The notes under the pieces: generated by a model
Told to the model about the DNA's origin: nothing
Seen by the model: only the letters and a program-made list of their open reading frames with translations
Databases searched by the model: none
Translations under genes and position numbers: made by a program
Shown here: positions 1-11,600 of the stretch, in pieces
Numbering within the stretch: the first letter of the stretch is position 1
How the letters are laid out: the number at the start of each line of letters is the position of its first letter
Source of the DNA: Nigrospora sphaerica
Lineage: Eukaryota; Ascomycota; Sordariomycetes; Amphisphaeriales; Apiosporaceae
Assembly (NCBI GenBank): GCA_018287875.1
Contig: JAGVVL010000001.1
Location: 2,914,001 to 2,978,000, forward strand
Reading direction: 5' to 3'
DNA: 64,000 bases

Positions 1-2029
1 TGACTTGACTCTCGGCGGAACCTGCTTTGGTTCTCGCTGCGCTTGCTGGTGACGGACCGGCAAGCTAACAGAGACCAGGCCCGGGCGGGAGAGCCTATGA
101 GAAGGCCGCACGACCCTCAGAGAGGACGTGGAATTTCTGGTAGCTCAGGCAGCCAGGTTAAGCCCGTCCGCGCGCGCTCGTTTTGCTTCCGCCCCTCTCC
201 CCCGAGGACGCGGTAGGGGCATGCTCCGGATTGCCGATCCCTGGAGCCGCGCCCCGCGCCGATGGGGGCCGTCATGGGTGTCGCGTGCTGGGCGCAGCTG
301 AAATGTGCGTTCAGCGCTGCCCAGCGGACCATTTGGGGGTGGAGAGAGGCCACGCAGGGACCAGCGCACCGGCGCGTTTGCTCGCCTCGACGGCAGGCGG
401 CGGAATGTCGTCGTTTCACGGGCTCCCTACACGCGAGGGTCAGACGGGCTGAACGAGCACTCCTTCGGGGCGCTGGTGGGTGCCTTCTCCCCCACGACGA
501 CGACAACTGCCAACTTTGAAAAGCGGATCACCGAATACCACGTTGACTCGGGTTGTGCGGAGAGACAATTGGGCGATCGGGTTGCTCCCGTTGTGGGTGA
601 TCGCCCTCATCCCCACCATCCGTTTGGGGTGCAACGAGGCTGTCATCGCTTCCTCCTTCGGGCGTCGCTGAGTTCACACAACGTGCGACATAGCCGGGTG
701 TCTCAAAGGGGGCCAAAGAGGGGAGACCTTGCCCAATGGGGCCTAAGGAAAGACCTTGGGGGCCGTCGTACTCGTGAACAAACGAACGGTGGTGTGGGCT
801 GGCCGCCTACTCCCCAGCAGCCCGGAAGGGTCCTGCTCCTCGCATGAGTTGCTAGTTGAGGCCGAGGAGCGGCAAATTCTTAGGTTGGCCAGGTTGGCGA
901 TTTGCCCTGTCAGCAGAAACGCCTAAGCCTCACCTTGCCGTCGATCACGAATTAGCCCCGTCCGCTATACGCTGTAGGGCGCCACGCATTAAGATCGTCG
1001 ACGGGGGGAGAGGGTCACGGAAGGCGAGGTGCAGGGCCCCTTGGGGAGGGACAGTGCGACGGGTTTGCGCCAGCCAGCGCTCGGCTGCCAGGCTGGTCTG
1101 ATCGCAGGTCCCAAGTCTGGTCAGGCGATGCGTCAGGCTTTTCGTGTCGAGGATGGGGAAGAGGAAAAAAAAAGACACGATGGGCGCTTCTCGTCTAGTC
1201 TCCCTCGCCCTCGCCTATTCCGTTTCCACCTCCTCTCCTTTGCCCGCGTGGTGGAGCTAATACCAAGTGGTTGCTGCCAGCGTCGATCGTCTTTTCGGTA
1301 ACACCACTCAGGGGAGCGGTGGCGAGTGGCTAGGCCGGGGAAAACGCGGTGCAATGTCACTACGGTGGACGACGGCCGGTTCTCCCGCCTCGTTTTTCAC
1401 TGGCCCTGAATTTCGCCGCGGCCCACGAGTTGGCCTGCCTGGGGTATGGGCTGTGTGAGGAAGGCCTGATGAGGGCGCGTAGGTAGGATGTATGGTCGGG
1501 CGGCGATCCCGTCCAGGCACCCCTTGTCATGCCAGGCACTGCGGGCAGAGATCGCCAGGGACCCCCCATTTCCCCACGGGCATGATCTACACGGTCGGGA
1601 TTGAGAAAGAGGTGGCCGGGACCGGGGCTGGCCGGCAAAGGATGGCAGACCTGGGCAGGGTTAGGATTGCCCTGGCTACCTTGGTAATCTACCGTAGCAT
1701 CTCGGGTGAGATTGCTGAAGCACGGGGGGCCATGCGTGGGTTTGGGCAGGCAACTCGACGAAAGCCTGAAATTTGACAGACCATGTATGGAGCGGCAGCC
1801 TGACAGGGGCTGTAGGAGAGCAGGCCAGCAGTCTGATGGCACACGGGCGGTGGCCTCGCGAGAAATTTTGATCATCCGTCACCTACACACAAGCAAACAC
1901 ATGAACCTTTTGCCCGTAACCGTGAACGCGCGTCCCCTCCCCGTCCCTCCCTGTTCCGTTCCGAGCTGGCGTCTCGTACCGTCCCCCCAAATGTCGGAGG
2001 TAATGTCGCGTCGGTCGCTTGATGTTGGT
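1..2029. other. Non-coding stretch at left edge
   Basis: I see no supportable gene here. Open frames are short, overlap on both strands and have arginine/proline-rich compositions typical of random GC-rich DNA. No tRNA or rRNA signature was found. It could include the distal 3' region of the minus-strand secreted-protein gene that ends at 2030. Confidence 0.6.
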
Positions 2030-3510
2030 CTAGTCGGAAGGACCGATGACAGTTGACCCGTCGCCCAGGACGGGCGGCCAGCCGGGTACGGTGAGGCCCC
2101 GGCCCTGGAGCATCGTAGCCGTGGTCCGCATGACGAGGAAGATGGGCAGGGGCACCGCGTCGGTGCCCGGGGACCCGTAAGGCTCTCCGAGACGGACCAG
2201 GGCGGCCTGGAGACCGGCGGCGCTTGTCGTCGTCGCCGTCATCGCCGTCGTCGCCTCCCGCCGCTTCCTCGTCTTGGTGCTGGGCACTATGGGGCCGCCG
2301 GGGATGGTCGGGCCGGGAACCATGGGGCCGCCGGGGATGGTCTGGCCGGGAACCATGGGGCCGCCGGGCACGGAGACGGACCAGCCCAGGACGGCGACGC
2401 CTTGTGCCCGCAGGAGCGTCGCGAGGGTCTGCTCGAGGAGGAAGATGTCCGACGGCGCCTGGGCGGTTCCGTACGACGCCTGGAGCCGCGCCAGCAAGGC
2501 CTGCAGGAAGGCAGCGTCGGCGTCGACGACACCGTCGTGGGCCCGGGGGTCCGGTACCGCGGCGGCGAGCTCAGTGCCATAGGACTGGAGCACGGCGGCC
2601 ATGTCCCGCAGCACGAGCCAGTCGCCCAGCGGCGGCGAGGCGCCGTTGTACCGCTCGACCGCCTCGGCGAAGATGGCCTGGAGCGCGGCCAGGTCGTAGC
2701 CGGCCGCGGCCCGCTTGGTGGACGGCGTGATGATCGTCGTCGTGCCGTCTATGCAGGCCACATACATCAGTCTTGTTTCCTTCGTGTCTCCCCTTCTCCG
2801 GCGGCCCCTCTGGGTACGTCTTCTTGTCGAAGCAAGTTTAGAAAGCGGCGGATGGGCGTGACTCACCCGGGGAATGGACAATGGTGATGCCGTAGGCAAT
2901 CAGGATGCTCTTGATCTTTTCCTCGAGGAGGTAGATGTCATCTGCAACGTGGTAGGTAAGCCCGGAGCGCCATCTCACGGGGGGCGGCCCGGGGAGAAAA
3001 CGGGGCAAAGGGTGCACCGCGTATTCCGAAGTGGCACGGAAGCGGGATGCGGGTCTCGGGGAGGCTTACGTGGAGGACTGGGGCCGTACTGTTGCATCAA
3101 CTGCTCCAGCGTGATCTCGAGACCGGCGAGGTCGAGAGCCGGGCCAGGGTTGCTGGCCCCGCCAATGGCCAGGTCCCGCCTCGCCTTGCCTGGGGTGATG
3201 ACGGCCTTCAGCTTGCCGGACCCGCTCCCGCCCCGGCCGGTGTCTCCTCTCCCTACCGCGGTAGACGGCGCCGCGTCGCCGGGAAAGACAACTGTGGCGG
3301 GAGGTGGTTCAGCACGCTGCTCGCGTCGGGGGTCAAGCCGGACTCGCACTCACTGATGGGCGTGTCGGGAGCCCCCGGCGGCCACACGCCCGTCCAGGGG
3401 TTCCCGATGGTGAACTGTCTTTCCGCCAACGTCGACGAGGCGGCTTCGGGGACAGGGGCGCCCCGAGCGATGGCCGCCAGGGCAAGAGCGGCGACTTCCA
3501 GCCTAACCAT
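2030..3510 (-). CDS. Secreted protein with four internal repeats (unknown function)
   Basis: Proposed CDS is complement of 3354-3510, 3070-3291, 2867-2941 and 2030-2748, giving 390 residues. The start at 3510 opens a typical signal peptide (residues 1-17, MVRLEVAALALAAIARG, then APVP). Introns use GTGAGT, GTAAGC and GTGAGT donors and CAG, CAG and TAG acceptors, and all phases agree. After a Gly-rich linker (about 66-78), four related units of about 42 residues occur near 105-148, 170-211, 233-272 and 331-372. Each has a Leu-rich helix ending in YG or Y, a short Pro-containing loop, an (I/W)-hydrophobic-L segment such as DIYLLEE or DIFLLEQ, then L-x3-G-(I/V/L). Between units 3 and 4 lies a GGPMVPGxTIP tandem (about 280-307). 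I do not recognise the family. The repeat pattern suggests a helical repeat or self-assembling extracellular protein, but that is inference. Splice sites are by eye. Confidence 0.6.
2286..2370. repeat. 33-bp minisatellite inside the secreted-protein gene
   Basis: About two and a half tandem copies of a 33-base unit beginning with accatggggccgccgg. It lies in frame in the last exon and encodes an 11-residue GGPMVPGxTIP unit. The 33-bp length keeps the frame open, so copy number could vary between strains without breaking the protein. Confidence 0.8.
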
Positions 3511-4623
3511 GACTGGACGCTTCAGGCTGGGAAAGCCGAGAGCAGAGCGGTGCAAAAAGAAATCGTTGCTCGAATTTTGCTCGGTTGCCCTGTTGCTGGC
3601 AGGACGATGACCACTGGTTGCTTATGTGGTGTCCTGCTGAGCCCCTCCAGCGGCAGCCCACGCCTCTTTCCCGCCATTCTTATAGACCTTCAGCTCCCGG
3701 AACTCTGTCGGCCCCGGGATGAGAAATTCTTGCCACACCCCCGCAACGCGAAGCATTCCAGACCGGTCTTCATTTGGCCTTTAATTTGAAATAGATGAGT
3801 GGCGCGGCCCGGTTCCGCGTGCAGAGCCATTATACCCGGCCTCATTATCCGGGGAGGAGGGGCGAGTCCCTCGGTCCACCACCAGGGCCAAACGGCACCT
3901 TTCTTTGGCCTCGCCCGACGAGGAAACAAGCGATAACAGCAGCAAGGCGTCGGGAGGGTCGGACGATGTTGCATCGCGCTCCTGAGCTCTATATGGCGAC
4001 GGACGAGGGTCCCATGCTGCCCCCGCTAGAGCCGGGGGAATGGAGCGTTCAGCCCCGAGGGTCTCGGCGGCCCCGTCGCCGTTCACGTGGCTGCTATTTC
4101 GGGGGGTTGCAACGGACGACGGGCAATGCAGGCGCTGCTGTTCCCGGGCCTCCAGGGGGGTTGAGAAAGGCGGACGGCATGGGTTTGGGTGACAACGTTC
4201 TAGGCACGGACGGAGGGCCCTCAATGCCGATACGAGGGGCACAGCTCCCAAATAGCCGAACCACAGAATGCTGTAGCGATGCAAGGCAAAGAGGGCGTGC
4301 GTAGGCGTGCTGTCGATATAGGCACGGAAGATCAACGAGCGTTTTGAGACGGCGGAGGTGGAACTTGGCGGGGGGTTCCTTGATCGGCTTGAAGGGGATT
4401 GATGTGGATGTGTATGGTGGTGTCGATGCATGAAATCGTGGGGTAGGTTGATTAAGTACTTGTGTACTTACCTGTCAGTGGGGGCGGGGGAGGGGGAGGG
4501 GCCGGGATAACCTCAACTCGTTTCGCCCGCGACGCTGCCTCCAGTCCCAAGCCCATACTCTCGATACCTACTTTAGTACCTTACCCGGTACATACAGGGA
4601 GGCTTCTCGTTTCCAAAACCCCC
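3511..4623. promoter_or_regulatory. Divergent intergenic region
   Basis: About 1.1 kb between the minus-strand secreted-protein gene and the plus-strand lyase gene; it must hold both promoters. A TATAAG-like word on the minus strand (near 3679-3684) lies about 170 bp upstream of the secreted-protein start. No convincing gene is seen inside. Confidence 0.4.
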
Positions 4624-5719
4624 ATGGCGACACCGTCCAAGTCGGGCGCGATCCTGCGCAGGGCGCTACTCTACGTGCCGGCGTCGTCGCCGCGCATGCT
4701 GGCCAAGTCGTTGGGGCTGGCCTGCGACAACGTGACGTACGATCTCGAGGACTCGGTGACGCCGGCGCAGAAGCCGGCCGCCCGGGAGGCCGTAAGCTTG
4801 GATCCCTTATTCCCCTCCCCTCCCCTTCCCGCAAGGCGGGCGCCGTCGGGCCGGGAAGTTCTATTATTCTCTCCACGTGACCTCTGTAACTGACGAGCCC
4901 CCCTTCTCTTCCCCCCGTGGGTTTTAGCTACGCGAGCACCTGGCGGGCCTCGTAGCGCGGCCGCCCGCGCTCGGCGAGCTGGCCGTCCGTATCAACGCCG
5001 TGTCGACTCCGCACGCGCTGGCCGACCTGACGGCGCTGGCGTCGCTGCCGCGCCTCGACGCCGTCGTCGTGCCCAAGGTGCAAGCGCCTGCCGACCTCAC
5101 CTTCGTGACCGACGTGCTGCGCCACCTCGCGCCGCCGGAGCGCCGGCGCACCCCCGTCCGCATCGTCGCTCTCATCGAGTCGGCCCGCGCCGTCATGGAC
5201 CTGCGCGAGATTTGCGCCGCCTCGCCCGACCTCAGCGGCCTCATCTTCGCCGCCGAGGACTTCGCCCTCGACCTCTCCCTTACGCGCACACCCTCCCTCA
5301 CCGAGTTCCTCTACGCCCGCTCCGCCATCGCCACCGCCGCCCGCGCCGCCGACCTGCCCAGCACCATCGACCTCGTCTGCACCTCCTACCGCGGCGACGA
5401 GGGCATGCGCCGCCTTGAGGAAGAGTGCCGCGGCGGCAAAGCCCTCGGTTTCAACGGCAAGCAGTGCATCCACCCCTCGCAGGTCGAGACGGTTCAGAGG
5501 CTGTTCGCCCCCAGCGAGAGTGAGGTCGAGTGGGCTGTTCGCCTGGCTGTCGCCGACGAAAAGGCCGCCCGGGCCGGCAGAGGCGCCTGGACCCTGGACG
5601 GGGCCATGATCGATGCCCCCGTCGCCGCCAAAGCTCAAGCCACTGTGAAGAAGGCCGAGCTCTGCGGCCTAGATGTTGCCAGCCTGAGAGAGAAGTGGAA
5701 GGGCCAAGAGCCCGAGTGA
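4624..5719 (+). CDS. CitE/CLYBL-like lyase (HpcH/HpaI aldolase family)
   Basis: Two exons, 4624-4791 and 4928-5719, joined by a GTAAGC...TTTTAG intron in phase 0, give 319 residues. The chosen ATG has a good context (cccATGgcg). The N-terminus shows the family signature RALLYVPASSPRML and then DLEDSV, whose acidic residues belong to the active site. VVPKVQ, IESARA and the C-terminal KQCIHPSQV motif follow in the order seen in citrate lyase beta subunits and in mitochondrial CLYBL, a citramalyl-CoA/malyl-CoA lyase. Members use Mg2+ to cleave or form 3-hydroxyacyl-CoA bonds. Length fits a stand-alone monofunctional protein. The frame is open upstream (to an ATG at 4462), so an N-terminal mitochondrial leader is possible but not needed. 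Exact substrate is unknown. Confidence 0.9.
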
Positions 5720-5936
5720 GCTCCTGTGCACCATAGTAGGAAGGCCACTTGACAAAGCCGGCGGTGGCTTCTTCGACTGGCTGCCTGTACACTGAACTTA
5801 TGTACATAGAGAAACATTGCACATTCTCACCGGCCTCTGCGTCGAAGTGCCCAAAGTGCCTACCCCTTTGTCATCTGTGAACCTGGGTTTTGCCTATTTA
5901 CTCTAAGCAGTACTTATCAAAACCATACATGGGTAC

Positions 5937-8650
5937 TCAATACCGTCTATACCGGTACGGATCCCACGTGAAGGTCAAGTCCCGCTCCTCTGGCGCAATC
6001 TCCCAGCCTTTGGTATACGGATCTGCAAAATTACCCTTATAAGCCTCCGATTCTCGGGCGTATAGTGGAGTAGGATCCCAAGACTGTTCACCCATGGTAT
6101 GCGGTGCTTGCGTCTCGGATGCTTCATAATGTACTTGCTGATCCTCGATCGTGTCGAGGCCGATAGGATCTTGGTTTTCGAAATTTGCTGCGTCATAGGG
6201 CATCAATTCTGACATGCCTGCCTCGGCCTCACTTTCGATCCTCGTGATGAACTCGGCTATACTTTCTTCTGCCTCTCTAGGCGCAGTCATCTCCGTTTCG
6301 GCCTCGCAATACTCAGATGCGCTGGTTAGTCTTCCTGCAAAAAAGGCTGGCCGTCTGCTGATCCCCGGTGCTTGGGTATTGTATGTGAGCGAGGGCGTGA
6401 CCGGTCTTGATGCGGGATGAATCCACGAGACGGACTGAAGAGGCAGTATAACACCTCCAGTCCACATATCTATATTCTGATAATCTTCTGCGGTGCCGCA
6501 TTTCGCTGTCGCCGTCGGGTCGGCATCCGTCTCTCCGAAACGACGCCCTGCTCGCTCATAAGCTGTCACCGGCGTTCTCTCCTCGTTATCGGTCCTACGC
6601 GCGTTGCAATCGTCGGGATATTCTCGGCTTGTTGTATCCATCTGCGCCTTACACGGTTTCGTAGCTGGTAATGGTGGCGGGGGCATTACGTCACGAGATC
6701 TAGGCGAGTCCCTCTCCTTTGCATCGGAAGCTGTTCTGTTGCTGTCATCACCAGGTAGCATTCCGGGCTGCTCTGCCTCCCCATTAGCTGTTGCCTGCTC
6801 CTTATGTTTCGTTTCGCTACGCGTATCGAGGCGCGCTTCTCTGGCGTAATTGAGTCTTGCTTCCGACTTCGAAACAGCACATTCCTCGGGGCGAGGCGCC
6901 TCTTCTTTGCCATCTGAGATGTCCGCCTCTCTCGTCCCTTCGAAACTCTGCGGTTCGGTTGGGCCTAAGGGAGGCCCCTTCGCCTTCCTTCTGCCTGGTT
7001 GGCGAGGCTCGTGAGGTGAGTCGCCCCGCTCCCGACTTTGGGTACATCGAGTGGCTCTGGTATTAGTCAGGGGATCGGCTCTGCGTCTCCCTCTGGGTGT
7101 TGGGACTGAAGGGGAAGTAGATATACTCCCCTCGTCAACACTCGGATGTTTATCGTTACCCGGACAATCCGATCGGCCAATGGTGTCTGGCGTTCTTTCC
7201 TCAGAATTCTCAACCCCGTAGTCACGCACACCAGTTCCGCGGAAAATACCGGTCTCCATCATTGCCCTCTCGTTGGCCCCTGGGCTATTGCCTCTCCAAA
7301 GAGACCTCGGTGAAGGGCTTTGAAGTTTTTCCGGGGTCGGGAGTGATTGTGAATAACTGCTTGACCATGATATGTATGTTGGCGCTCTGCTCGCCCTGCT
7401 CGCCCTGCTGGACTGCTGGCCACCAACGCAAACGCTACCATGTGGTGAGGGATGTCTCGGAGACGTGCTGCATGGATCATCAGATCTCAACGTGTAACGT
7501 CCGGGCTTGGACAAGGTTGGGCTGAATCGGGTCAGATTCCGAGCCTTGTGTTTATTGGTGGATACCAACCGCCGATTTGATATGCCTTGTATGGTGTTAC
7601 TGGGTCTGTCTTTCCGATGAAAGTCGGGCTTCTGTGCCGTCTCGACCTCCTTGCTTGCGGCAAAGAATCTGGTTTCCTCTTCAACTTCCTGCTGTTGCCT
7701 CTCCAGTTCGCGGAGACGTTTTTCGGAAAGCGACTTCGGACGTGTTCTTTCTCTGGAAACACGAAGAAAATTCATGGGTGAGAAGGCAAGGTCCTGAACT
7801 GGAGGCGAGTTAGCCTCTGCTTCTTGATGGCAGAGGTCTCAGGAGAGCACACCTACGTCCGAGGCGGCCTCCCGACCATTTTTGAAAAGCCCCGGCCCCA
7901 GCGGCTGCTGAACCTGAAAAAACTTAGACACTTCTGTTCAAGCGTGGGCCGGTATTATCAGTTCGGACTCACTGTGATGCGATCATTGAGGACGGCCTCG
8001 GACCTCCAGTTGTTCATCACGTTTTTCGACGAAGCCAGCGCATGCTTTCTGCCGGTTTTCCTGGTTTTCTTAGGCTTCTCGGGAGGTAGCTCGTCACGGG
8101 CCTGGCTCCTTTCGCGCTTCGCCCTCTTCGTTTCGTACTTGTCGTGCCTGACCTTGTGTCTCGGCCGTTGTGATACATAACCAAGAGATGGAGGTGCCAA
8201 TTCGGGCGACGGTGGATATGGCGGCGGCGCGTCCATTCCTGGCGTCGGCTCGCTGGACAGGGTTTCATCGCTTATACTTGCGCTTCTCGTCCCCTGAGGT
8301 CGCCTGGCAGCGCTTTGCCCCACGCCGAAGAGCGAGCCGCGTGATGCAGAGTCGGGTGAGGAACGCTGCTTGACGTGGCGATGCCTGTGACTTGACTGGG
8401 GAGGTATGCAGCCAGGTCGCGGCGAGTGGCTGTGGGTCTTGGGGCGGGCGTGTCGCGGATCCTGTGAGGCGGCTTTGCGCTCGGCATCTCGACGCGAGGG
8501 GTTTTCGTCGCGTCCCCTATCACGTCCCCAGGGCTTGTGACCTGCTTGGACGGAGGGAGCCTTTGGTTCGTGGGGCGGTATTCCGGCGAGCCAGTCTGCC
8601 ACCGGGTTGTTACTGGGATGCTGGCCCCCAGATCGGCTCGACTTGCCCAT
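5937..8650 (-). CDS. Large disordered conserved fungal protein, function unknown
   Basis: Assembled as complement of 7973-8650, 7857-7913 and 5937-7793, giving 863 residues. Introns are GTGAGT...TTTTTTCAG and GTAGGT...TTCAG, both phase 0. The ATG at 8650 begins MGKSSRSGG. Residues just before and across the introns read NVMNNWRSEAVLNDRIT, then a PGLFKNGRE stretch, then DLAFSPMNFL. I recall this N-terminal pattern (a nuclear-like basic region, then LF-NGR, then MNFL) from an uncharacterised protein family of filamentous ascomycetes. The rest is rich in Ser, Pro, Arg, Glu and short charged patches, so it is predicted largely disordered, with a KRLRELERQQQEVEEE coiled-coil-like stretch just after exon 3 starts. 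The N-terminal third is Arg/His/Lys-rich. No catalytic domain is seen. It ends 218 bp from the convergent lyase gene. Confidence 0.65.
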
Positions 8651-11600
8651 ATTTACCGCATGTCCATGCTGCCGTGGGCCAGAACGGCGATGGTGCCCTA
8701 GGCGTCGATCGCTGGCAGACCCTCCCAGATCCTCATCCACGTTGCATCCGTGTCGTCGTCGTCGTCGACGATGACGAGGGTGGGTTGACTCTCGGACACC
8801 CTGCCGAAAAGACCCACGGGGGTCCATTGACAGGCCAGCTTGAGACAAAAGAAGCTTTGGTATGGGACCGGTGGGTGCCTCCTGGGAGAGAGTACGATGC
8901 AACAGAGGGCAGGGGGTGGATTTTCAGGAGGTGTCTATCAATAGCCAACACACTTGGAGCTTCGCGAACGCTGCTCGGACTCTGGGTTCTGGTTCTGGTT
9001 CTGGCGTTGTCCTTCGGGGTCCATGCCCATCCCATTAAGTCAGTCAGGAAGCCCGACCACATGCCTGGAATTTACCGGGTTCCATGCCTCGAGCCTGCCG
9101 CCGCTTGTTGCATCCCGCCCGGGCCGGTAGAGGTGGGTTCATGCCCGGTTTATACCTGACGGTTTTAGAAAATACATACTTACCTTGGTTCTCCTACTCA
9201 GGTAAGAGGTATGGATGTCAGTTCCTAGGTAGAATGTAGGTACTTGCTTACTTGGGCACTTACGTAAGTACCACGTTACATTGCCAGGCCTGTATGGAGA
9301 GGAAATCAGTAGTGCTCATCCGCTCCTCCAGTGCAGGAGATGTAGGTGGACGCACCGGGGCGGGAGGCATAACATCCCGCACTTGCTCGCTTCCGCATTT
9401 TGGCTGCGCTTCAAGTGCCAGCATAAGGTCGTTTGGGACAACGCGACTGCGTCGGCCCGCGGGCTCCTCGGAAGCAGCGCTCTCAATCCTGGATAGGTAC
9501 ATACCTATATCTTCCGTCAGAAGTGACTTAGGTTAGTACGCCGATAGGTGAATGCCCGGAGTAAGGAGGTGATGTGGGGGCTTCTCGGGCCTCGCTTCTC
9601 GCTCCTCGCTCGGTGACGCCTTGTCCAGTTAGAGGTAGTCAAAGTACCGTCCTATAAGCAGCTGCTACTTACCCACCTTTGCAAGATGACACGGCAGGTA
9701 CATCCAGGCCATTCGCAAGGCATGGATGGCGCCTACCATCCATAGTACTAAGTCCCCTCTACTCTGCTGGAGGGTTCTTGCTTGTTGTACTCCGGTGGAA
9801 ACCCTATACCAGGCGGGCAGTTGGGTTCGTGCGTCGCGAACCGAGATTGGACGCTCACGATTAGGTACCAACGGGCTGAATGAACAGGCGGGAGCTAGCG
9901 GTCATGTGGAAACCCCACATTCTGACGGAGTACCTACAACTAGTTCTGGGCTTAGGGCTCCGTATACAACTTGACGAGGTAGATTGCCCTCCAGGAGGCG
10001 ATTTCCGCTGATTGCGTGCCCGCAGCCGTAAGGGAATAGAAGGGGAGGAATTCCCGTCTGCCACGGATGGAGGCTGGCCGTTGGAAATCAACAACCTCCC
10101 CATAAAACCACCCAGGGCGAGGGTCAAGATATCTCATCGATCAGATAAAAATACCTTAGTACAAGGCAAAGTTGCTTGCCCGCCCCCTCCCTTGTCTCCA
10201 TGTCTCCATTTGAAACGACCAAAAGCACTTGCCCAGCGGCGGTACTGGGCGTCGGCGTCTCTCAGCTAGACCGGTAGTTGGGACGAGGGAGCCGCACGGG
10301 CACGCCCCTGTGGTGTCCCGTGGGACGGGTCTCCGATGCGCTGCGCAAGGAGCCGGGAGAGCCCAGAACAGGCTTAGCTTCAAGCCCAAGACGTTAGAGG
10401 AGCCCCCCCCCCGCCGGCCCCCATACGTTTGGGGGTCTCCCAATGGCCCAATGGCCCCATCACGAATACCCTGCAGGAGCCCCTGGAATTCGGCCGGGCG
10501 GGGGTGGCACATGCTGTGTGTGGCCTACATGCATACTCAGGTACCTGTGGCTACCACTGGCGCCCGTGGCCAACCGCATATCTTGGCACGGTATGCCTCC
10601 GGGAGCGTCGCACGGGGGGAGGAGCAGAACGACTTCCTTCTGTCCGCCAGCTATTCTTGTCGTCGTGAATGCCCCCTTGCGCCTCTTGGCAGCACTCCCA
10701 AACTAGAGAGATGGCTATTTGCTCGCTGTTCGGCCCACATGTTTCTGCAGGTTACATGCACTTACAGGCGGGCATCCAACACATCCTATGAACCTGGGCG
10801 ACGACAAATCGGGGAGGGGGGGTCCTCTTGTAGCCGGGCCCGGCGGAACAGGCTAGCGGGCCCGTCCCGCCGGTTCTTTTTGCGGGATGCCGATAGGCGT
10901 ATGATTCACCATGCTGGCTGCTCGTTGAGTAACCAGCTGTTCCGAAGGCAGAGTGGCCGGACTGGCAAGCGATATTAGGATAATCGCCTTGGCGCTGGCA
11001 GAGGCAGACTCATTACCGGCCGTTGGCGCCGGGGAGAGAAGGAGAGGGGTCGTCAAGAGAGCGAAAGAGAGCAGATTGACCAGTCAGTCCTTCGACTATA
11101 CTGAGAGACCCAGAGACCCACCGGTCGTCTCGAAGTCTCACTACTAATCCATTACCAATGGGAGGTCCGGGACACTCCGTGTATCGAATGCCCGCCAGCA
11201 TCCGCTTTGGGTAGCCAATCCCCGCGTCCCTTTTACCATACCATGCCGCCGACTCGTCTAAAGCTTCCTCATCTTATTTCATGCTATTTCACGCTCTTCT
11301 CGATGCCTACCGCGCTGTTTCATCAAACCTCTGCAGCGCGCACAGATAGATGGGCATCGGCCTCGTGCGAATGAGCAGACTGCCCTCCTTGGTCATGGCC
11401 AGCCGGCGACTCTCGTCGGTTACCGCTTTGTACCACGCTGGAGTCTCTTGCTCGGATGTACACAGTAAGAGGGACGTCCGGTGTAAACGTACCCGATGCC
11501 CTTTGCCTCTTACAGGAACTCAGTCGGCCGACAGTTCTCGTACATGGCTTAGAGGTAGGGGCTGCCGGGGTTTTAACGCGACGAGTTCAAGGCGGCCTGG

